DNA of 64,000 bases from Ophiura sarsii (Eukaryota; Echinodermata; Ophiuroidea; Amphilepidida; Ophiuridae), in NCBI GenBank assembly GCA_035610835.1, contig CM069449.1, positions 59,758,183 through 59,822,182 on the forward strand, given 5' to 3'. Numbering within the stretch: position 1 is the stretch's first letter; each line of letters starts with the position of its first letter. Positions 57,758-64,000 of the stretch are shown one piece after another. The notes under the pieces were generated by a model. The model saw only the letters and a program-made list of their open reading frames with translations. It searched no databases and was not told the DNA's origin. The translations under genes and the position numbers were made by a program.

Positions 57758-58394
57758 CAGGGTGAGTCAAATAGAAGTTGTTCGAGAATGAATATTTGTT
57801 TAAAAATATACCAAAACAAATTTGACAAACCAATGAGGCACGTTTTCAAAGAGCAACTTATTCCGCTTATAAACAAAACGAATCATTGAAATCGATCAAT
57901 TATATCAGGAGCTATGCCTGTTTTAATAAAAGAGACCCTTTTTTGCTTGTTCGCCAAGGCGAACTAGCATATATAGTGGCGAACAAGCAAATAGCATATA
58001 TAGGCTTGGAATTGGTACGCGTTATGTATGGCTCCGTTCCGAGTGTCACTTTGCACAGAAAACCTAATTGGTGTCACTGGTATAATATGCCAAACGATAC
58101 TTTCATACGCTCATAATTGATGGACGAGAAGTGTGCCATCCGTGTCGATGGTTTTGATTGGACGAGAGATTGATATATCATCGCCAGTGAATATTAAACT
58201 GGGTAGGCGTTGTAACTGGTACTTATACCGAACATTGTATGGGCGGCCAATGGGGTTAAATATATTGAATATATACTTGGAATTTGTTAGAGATTTATAA
58301 ATGATAACTTTTTTATAATGAATATTAATAAGTAATATATATGAATATCCATGATTAATTTGGGATCCTCTTGAATCATCTCGGTTATCTCGGT

Positions 58395-58774
58395 CAGTGG
58401 CGTAACAGCCGGGGGGGGAGGGGTAGGGGGGGTCGCACAGTGCCCCCCTGAAGGTGCTCAGCAGGAAATTCAAACCTACCCACCAGGAAAAATGGAGGGG
58501 AAGGGAAAGAAAAGAGAGAGAGAAAGGAAAAAGGGAGGAAAAAGAAAAAGGAAAAGGAGAAAAAAAGGGGAAAGAAATAAAAGAAGAAAGGGAAAGAAAG
58601 AAAGAAAATTTCGCCGTACAAAAAACACAACAGTCAACACATTGTTGACTGTTGTGTTTTTTGTACTGCGAAATTTTGTTACTGTGCGAAATTTTGTGAC
58701 CGTGCGAAATTTGTGACCTTGCGTAATTTTGTGACCGTGCGAAATTTTGTGACCTTGCGAAAGTGTTTTGACCC

Positions 58775-58810
<36 letters not shown>

Positions 58811-58965
58811 ACACACACACACCTACGTGAAATTCACGAGGTGACTGAATGGGGGAAAAAATTGGGGCAACCTTTTAAAAATTCCGGGACGGAATTATTC
58901 TAACCATAATTTTTTGGGCTGTGCCCCCCCCCCCCCCCTGACAACCAACCTCTGTTACGCCACTG
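58395..58965. mobile_element. hAT-like non-autonomous element, copy 6
   Basis: The ends are CAGTGGCGTAAC and GTTACGCCACTG. A perfect 8-bp duplication ATCTCGGT (58387-58394, 58966-58973) flanks it. Interior: a purine-rich stretch, a long perfect hairpin (58609-58674), tandem GTGCGAAATTTTGTGACC words, a C run of about 35, and CTACGTGAAATTCACGAGG. The 235- and 114-codon minus-strand frames are repeat artefacts. Confidence 0.9.
58609..58674. repeat. near-perfect hairpin with arms of about 30 bp
   Basis: TTTCGCCGTACAAAAAACAC continues into AACAGTCAACA, then a CAT loop, then TGTTGACTGTT and GTGTTTTTTGTACTGCGAAA. One mismatch lies near the base. Confidence 0.9.
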
Positions 58966-59266
58966 ATCTCGGTTCAACCTGGACCATTTCAGTTAAATCC
59001 GGATCATTCATATTCATGTTAATTATAATTCATTATTGCAAATTAGTAGTCATTACAAAATTATAATTTATCTTTTTTTACCCCGATTTTACACTATATT
59101 CAATCAATTTAACCTCATTGGCCGCCCATACAATGTTCGGTATAAGTACCAGTTACAACGCCTACCTAATAGGCTAGCTGTGTCATCGTATTGAACTTTT
59201 CGTGAAATTTTGAAGTGGATTTGCGTGATAGATCGCAGTTGTCTTCTTCATTACCTATAGATTAAA

Positions 59267-61993
59267 GGGCCGTGTACTACATTTTTATTACACTTTTAAA
59301 AACAGCTCATAATCTTAGATCAAGTTGAGACTCGATTTGACTCATACGGTGAATTTTGGAGTTTAATTTTTGGTAGACGGAAGGTTTATTTCGTATGCTT
59401 TCCGCGGTGATTCCTTTCCGCCATATGAAAAATACGTTGATTTTCGTCTTATATAGGAAATGTATATTACGTAATGTTTTGAGAAATTGTTTTCCAATTG
59501 ATCCATCAGAGAGTTATCTCTAGAACAGGTCTGCAACTGATTTTTGTCTGCATTATTATTTTTGAGTGATTTTTGGCCAGTTTCAGTTTAACCAATGAAT
59601 GAATTTGTAGTAAGCTTACTTACCATTTTAAGCTTACAACTTCTGACTTTGATATTTCTAATCCGAGATTTTAACCACCCATAATCATGTTGATGGTGCT
59701 AGGGCATCTAGTACAACAAATGTCTTTTGATCACAAATCTGTTACTGATTATAGGTAGCTCAAATTCGTATCATAAAAAGCAAATAAAGCCCGGTTTAAT
59801 AAAGGCACATTATTATATGATATTTGCCTATTTTTTCGGAATTGGTTGAAAAAAACCCACATTTTTCCTTGAGATTTCTACACGAATGTCATTTATGTTC
59901 TCAAATTGGTTGCGGATTGACTGTGCAGTGATACTGATATATGATACGTAGCTCAAACTGTGATATCGTCCTTTAAAAAGTAAATCAGGGCACATTATAT
60001 GAAGATACTTTAGCATATGGCTAGTTTGTCCACAATTGAATTGGTCGGTAAAAAAACTGTTTTTCCTTGCGATTTCATAGGGAGTGTCATTTATGACATC
60101 AAATTGGTTGCGGATTGACCGATCAGTGACACAGATATTATACGTAACTCAAAATGTGATATCGTATCCTAAAAAGCAAATCAGGGCACATATGATAGTT
60201 TGTCTATTTAGTCCCTAATTGGTAGAAGAAGAAAAAAGTGTTTCCTTGTGTGATGTCAACGGCAACGCTATTTGTCGTCAAATTGGTTGCTGATTGACCG
60301 ATCAGTGACACCGATATCATACGTAGCTCAAAATGTGATATCATATCCTGAAAAGCAATTCAGGGCACATTATATGATATTTAGCCTATTTTGTCCGGAA
60401 TTGGTTGGAGAAGAAAAAAACACGATTAGGTTTTGCGATTTCAATGTGAACGTCATTGTCGTCAAATTGGTTGCGGATTGACCGATCAGTAACACCGATA
60501 TCATACGTAACTCAAAATGTGATATCGTATCCTAAAAAGCAAATCAGGGCACATTATATGATAGTTTGTCTATTTAGTCCCTAATTGGTAGAAGAAGAAA
60601 AAAAGTTTTTCCTTGTGTGATGTCAACGGCAACGCTATTTGTCGTCAAATTGGTTGCTGATTGACCGATCAGTGACACCGATATCATACGTAGCTCAAAA
60701 TGTGATATCATATCCTGAAAAGCAAATCAGGGCACATTATATGATATTTAGCCTATTTTGTCCGGAATTGGTTGGAGAAAAAAAATCATTGCGATATCAA
60801 CGTGAACATCCTTTATGTTGTCACGTTGGTTGCGGATTGACCGATCAGTATAACACCGATATCATACGTAACTCAAAATGTGATACGTATCCTAAAAAGC
60901 AAATCAGGGCACATGATATGATAGTTTGTCTATTTTGTCCGGAATTGGTTGAAGAAAAAAAAATCACGATTTGGATTTGCGATTTCAATGTGAACGTCAT
61001 TGTCGTCAAATTGGTTGCGGATTGACCGATTTGTGACACCGATATCATATGTGGCTAAAATGTGATATCGTATCCTAAAAAGCAAATCAAGGCACATCAT
61101 ATGAAATTTTGTTTATTTTGTCCGCAATTGCTAGGAAAAAAACCTGTTTTCCCCCGGCGATTTCAACGTGAACATCATTTATGTCGTCAAATTGGTCGCG
61201 GATTGACCGATTAGTGACACAGATATCATACACAGCTCAAAATGTGATATCATATCCTGAAAAGCAAATCAGGGCACATAATATGATATTTAGCCTATTT
61301 TTCCGGAATTGGTTGAAGAAAAACCCCAATTTTTGCGATTTCAATGTGAACATCATTTATGTCGTCAAATTGGTTGCGGATTGACCGATTAGTGACACTG
61401 ATATCATACGTAGCTACAAATGTGATATCGTATCCTAAAAAGCAAATCAGGGCACATCATATGAAATTTTGATTATTTTGTCCGCAATTGCTAGGAAAAA
61501 AACATGTTTTTCCCGGCGATTTCAACGTGAACATCATTTATGTCGTCAAATTGGTCGCGGATTGACCGATTAGTGACACAGATATCATACGCAGCTCAAA
61601 ATGTGATATCATATCCTGAAATGCAAATCAGGGCACATTATATGATAATTAGCCATTTTTTTCCGGAATTGGTTGAAGAAAAACCACAATTTTTGCGATT
61701 TCAATGTGAACGTCATTTATGTCGTCAAATTGGTTGCGGATTGATCGATTAGTGACACTGATATTATACGTAGCTACAAATGTGATATCGTATCCTAAAA
61801 AGCAAATCTGGGCACATTATATGATATTTTCTGGATGCATGATATGGGAATTGCTCACATAAAACTCTAATATGTTTCACACTTGTTACAAGCATTTCCC
61901 TTTTTAAAGGTTTTTTTATTTAGCTGTCCACGGAACGCTTAATCGTCTTGAAATCTATCCACTCTAAGTGGGCAGCGAAATGTAGTACACACG
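59267..61993. repeat. inverted words bracketing the satellite (possible TIR pair)
   Basis: GGCCGTGTACTACATTTTTA at 59268-59287 and, on the opposite strand, a closely similar word at about 61974-61993 (TGTAGTACACACGGTC on the plus strand). They enclose the satellite. The match is short (about 20 bp with mismatches), so this boundary is tentative. Confidence 0.4.
59690..61845 (+). repeat. satellite array of about 180-bp units (about 12 units)
   Basis: Each unit contains CAAATTGGTTGCGGATTGAC, GATATCATACGT, CTCAAAATGTGATATCGTAT, AAAAAGCAAATCAGGGCACA and TTTTGTCCGGAATTGGTTG. Unit starts at the GATTGAC word fall near 59915, 60113, 60292, 60476, 60659, 60836, 61020, 61201, 61380, 61557 and 61740. 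A more diverged unit precedes them. Alternate units are most alike (60237-60410 and 60590-60770 are nearly identical), so the array has a dimeric 360-bp period. The repeated open frames (SSNWLLIDRSVTPISY-like) come from the unit, not from a gene. Confidence 0.9.
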
Positions 61994-62284
61994 GTCATTC
62001 ATATTCAAATGAGCTTAAAGCCCGGGAGTTTCAAACACAGATAGGAATGGTGTACATGAAATAAAAAATCAGTGACAACAATAAGAAAATGATTAAACAT
62101 TGAAGGCCCACTTCAAACATTTAAGACACCTTAGAGGACAAAGATCAGCAATCATTTCACTGCCCACTTAGAGAGGAAAGATTTCAAGAGAATTTTAATT
62201 CTCTTATAAGCGTTCCGTTTCTCTTAAAAGCGTTCCGTTTCTCTTAAAAGCGTTCCGTGGACCCGGGTCCGTGGACAGCTAAAA
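61918..62284. mobile_element. palindromic MITE with TTTAGCTGTCCACGGA ends
   Basis: Left TTTAGCTGTCCACGGAACGC and right CCGTGGACAGCTAAA are complements. The inner words GAAATCTATCCACTCTAAGT and CACTTAGAGAGGAAAGATTTC also pair. AAGCGTTCCGTTTCTCTTA is repeated in tandem near the right end (62210-62256). It lies against the right TIR of the 4.7-kb element. Confidence 0.7.
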
Positions 62285-62678
62285 AAAGGGGGTTCTTTTA
62301 TTAAAACAGGCATAGCTCCTGATATAATTGATCGATTTCAATGATTCCTTTTGTCATATGAGCGGAATAACTAGCTCTTTGAATACGTGCCTCATTGGTT
62401 TGCCAAATTCGTTTGGTCTATTTTTAATCAAATATTCATTCCCATACAACTTCTTTTTGACTCACCCTGTACATGTACACTGAGGTTGTGTGTTATAAAG
62501 ACAAGTGCAAAAACATTGAAAATCGTACTTGTTGTTGATTTTAAAACATAGCTTACTCATTAACCAATCCTTACATCTTAATTACAGAAACTACACAATT
62601 GTTATTATTGTACATTAGCTGGTAAGCTCACCCAATCCATGTATAGTAAAACATGTAAAATAACATGGGATATTAATA

Positions 62679-63360
62679 CAGGGTGTATCAAAAAAATAGG
62701 ACACTTTTTCATGACGGTGTAATACTTGTTATAATCATTGGACCATGACCAATTTAGTCTCAATGTAAAGCCCAATTAATTATTATGATATCCAGAAAAT
62801 AAGAGATCAATCCGATGAAAAATAAGAAAACTAGCATCATTTGCGTAAACCATGTCATTAACTGGTTTGTACAATGGGATTTACATGTATAGACCATTAA
62901 ATAATATGGTTTACGTTTCAATACTTTATAATAATTATAAACATAGAAAAGAATCTATCAGTCAATAGCAAAGATTAGTTTGGTAATCCATTTAATTCTG
63001 GCACAAATCAATACTGGCTAAATAATCCACAAATCAGATGCATGCATATTCTGTGCAAATTAAAAAAAATCTCGAACCCACTGTGGATGGTTCATTAGCA
63101 TGATAAAAAGTAGAATTGCGCGTTCAACATTTTACTCTACTGTTACTGTGTGAATGACCATTGTACATATACTACAAAATAGATTGCCTTGCCTAATAGG
63201 TCACAATTTCCTTAATTAATGATGGATTTTTCTCATCTTTTCAGGATTTTATCTTTATCGGTTGTACTTTTCAATGAAATAACAATTGGTCATGCTTCAG
63301 TGATTTAACAAGGATTTAAACAATCATCAAAAAGTGTCCTAATTTTTTTGATACACCCTG
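62679..63360. mobile_element. 682-bp TA-flanked TIR element
   Basis: The ends are CAGGGTGTATCAAAAAAATA and, on the other strand, CAGGGTGTATCAAAAAAATT. GGACACTTTTT continues the TIR on both. TA flanks at 62677-62678 and 63361-63362. No transposase frame. A Tc1/mariner-type MITE. Confidence 0.9.
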
Positions 63361-63362
63361 TA

Positions 63363-64000
63363 CAGTATCACATGATTAGTATCATATCGTCAGAGTATAC
63401 TCTAGTACTCCTGAGTACAGTAGGCCTTTACGTAAAAATATAACCTACGTACAGTACACGTAGTTTATATTTTGATACCGCGAAAATATTTATGAACAAG
63501 TGTATGTCAAAACACTCAGGCGGTTGGTGGTCGGTTAGTTAAAAACAAGGATGGCAACTTGCTTAAACAATAACTATGGGATATCCTACATTCTATTTTT
63601 GTCAGTGTTATTGCGTTGAGGGACGGAATAAATCTAATCATGAGATACTGTACTCTGGAGTATTAAAGTATACATGTTATTTTACATGTTCTGCTGCATA
63701 CATTACCTGGTACTTATCTGTGAATCTTCCGCGTTTGTTTAATAGCTAGTGTTATGTCCAAATACTATCAACAAGGGTATTTGGAGATAAGAATAATATG
63801 ATTTGTTGTTAACCAATACCGTAAATACAACATTGCCGATTTAGTTAACATTCCGACGAGCTGCATGTAGGATTCATGAAAATAAGTGAAATATATAAAA
63901 ATGCTGTAGTAGTGTTGTTGGCCAAACTTTTGATCGGATGAATATTAAATGAAGATTATCAAACAATATCAGTGCACATTTTCTTTTTTTGACCAATTTT
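63363..64000. other. intergenic DNA, no gene recognised
   Basis: AT-rich. Short self-complementary words such as AGTATACTCTAGTACTC and a related ACTGTACTCTGGAGTA (63395-63420 and 63646-63662). No coding support to the window end. Confidence 0.4.

Larger units (their letters stand above)
58202..59166. mobile_element. TIR element nested in the 4.7-kb element and itself interrupted
   Basis: 60-bp ends: GGTAGGCGTTGTAACTGGTA at both ends (opposite strands), continuing through CCGAACATTGTATGGGCGGC. The hAT-like element 58395-58965 is inserted in it. Without that, it is about 390 bp of AT-rich sequence. Confidence 0.75.
57758..62469. mobile_element. 4.7-kb TIR element with about 185-bp inverted ends and nested insertions
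   Basis: The ends are CAGGGTGAGTCAAATAGAAG and, on the other strand, CAGGGTGAGTCAAAAAGAAG. They continue for about 185 bp (57758-57944, 62284-62469) with TA on both sides. TA plus CAGGGTG ends point to Tc1/mariner-type mobility. The interior holds an inverted-repeat element (58202-59166), a hAT-like element, a satellite and a palindromic MITE. There is no transposase, so much of the 4.7 kb is cargo or later insertion. Confidence 0.8.

Noticed and set aside
58111..58818. 235-codon minus-strand open frame with a poly-Gly start
   Set aside because: It spans the poly-C tract, the hairpin and the purine repeat of a hAT-like element, and runs across its boundary.
60272..61752. Repeated open frames beginning SSNWLLIDRSVTPISY
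   Set aside because: They recur with the 180-bp satellite unit. They are a property of the repeat, not a gene family.
59690..61845. CRISPR-like array
   Set aside because: Units are contiguous 180-bp satellite repeats without unique spacers, in a eukaryotic genome.

Overview
This is a stretch of an animal nuclear genome: AT-rich, intron-bearing and crowded with transposons. An invertebrate deuterostome (echinoderm or hemichordate) is my best guess. The window carries a histone-type 3' stem-loop of the form known from sea-urchin histone genes, an intronless rhodopsin-family receptor, and a Penelope-like / Tc1-mariner / hAT / tRNA-SINE repeat mix. The species cannot be read from the sequence.

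Only three host-type genes are supported. (1) A single-exon class A GPCR on the minus strand at 315-1322. (2) A spliced plus-strand gene, exons 27908-28238, 29516-29871 and 30751-31101, with its 5' exons not found. Its C-terminus has a D-(x15)-E-x-K signature and layout that recall PD-(D/E)XK nuclease folds. (3) A second spliced plus-strand gene, exons 40330-40672, 42155-42301 and 43239-44105, also open at its 5' end. It has an Arg/Ser-Pro linker and a C-terminal domain laid out like that of gene 2. Splice phases match at every junction. Genes 2 and 3 lie 9 kb apart on the same strand, separated by a transposon-filled gap, and may be diverged relatives. Their function is unknown.

Nearly everything else that can be explained is mobile DNA. 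Region by region: 2-12 kb holds TIR elements (TA- and TTAA-flanked), palindromes and a LINE fragment. 14.8-19.1 kb holds a minisatellite, a LINE tail, a Penelope-like 3' module, a MITE, a tRNA-like relic and a 5'-truncated Penelope-like copy. 20-24 kb holds dispersed repeats. 26.8-27.2 kb holds a TTA-flanked MITE. 32.5-39.6 kb holds five hAT-like elements with 8-bp target duplications, two of them nested in other TIR elements, plus a G-rich minisatellite. 40.8-41.4 kb holds a tandem tRNA-SINE inside an intron of gene 3. 45.4-52.2 kb holds two related mariner-like MITEs, a second Penelope-like copy bounded by ~360-bp inverted arms, and a decayed Tc1 element. 53.3-56.2 kb holds a 2.6-kb TIR element with nine copies of one 12-mer, abutting a MITE. 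57.8-62.5 kb holds a 4.7-kb TIR element containing nested elements and a ~180-bp satellite. 62.7-63.4 kb holds one more TA-flanked element.

The observations most worth following are the histone-type stem-loops in the Penelope-like terminal arms, the 12-mer cluster at 53.7-55.7 kb, the gene 2 / gene 3 pair, and the hAT-like series with clean target duplications. All calls come from reading the sequence by eye. No database or folding search was run.
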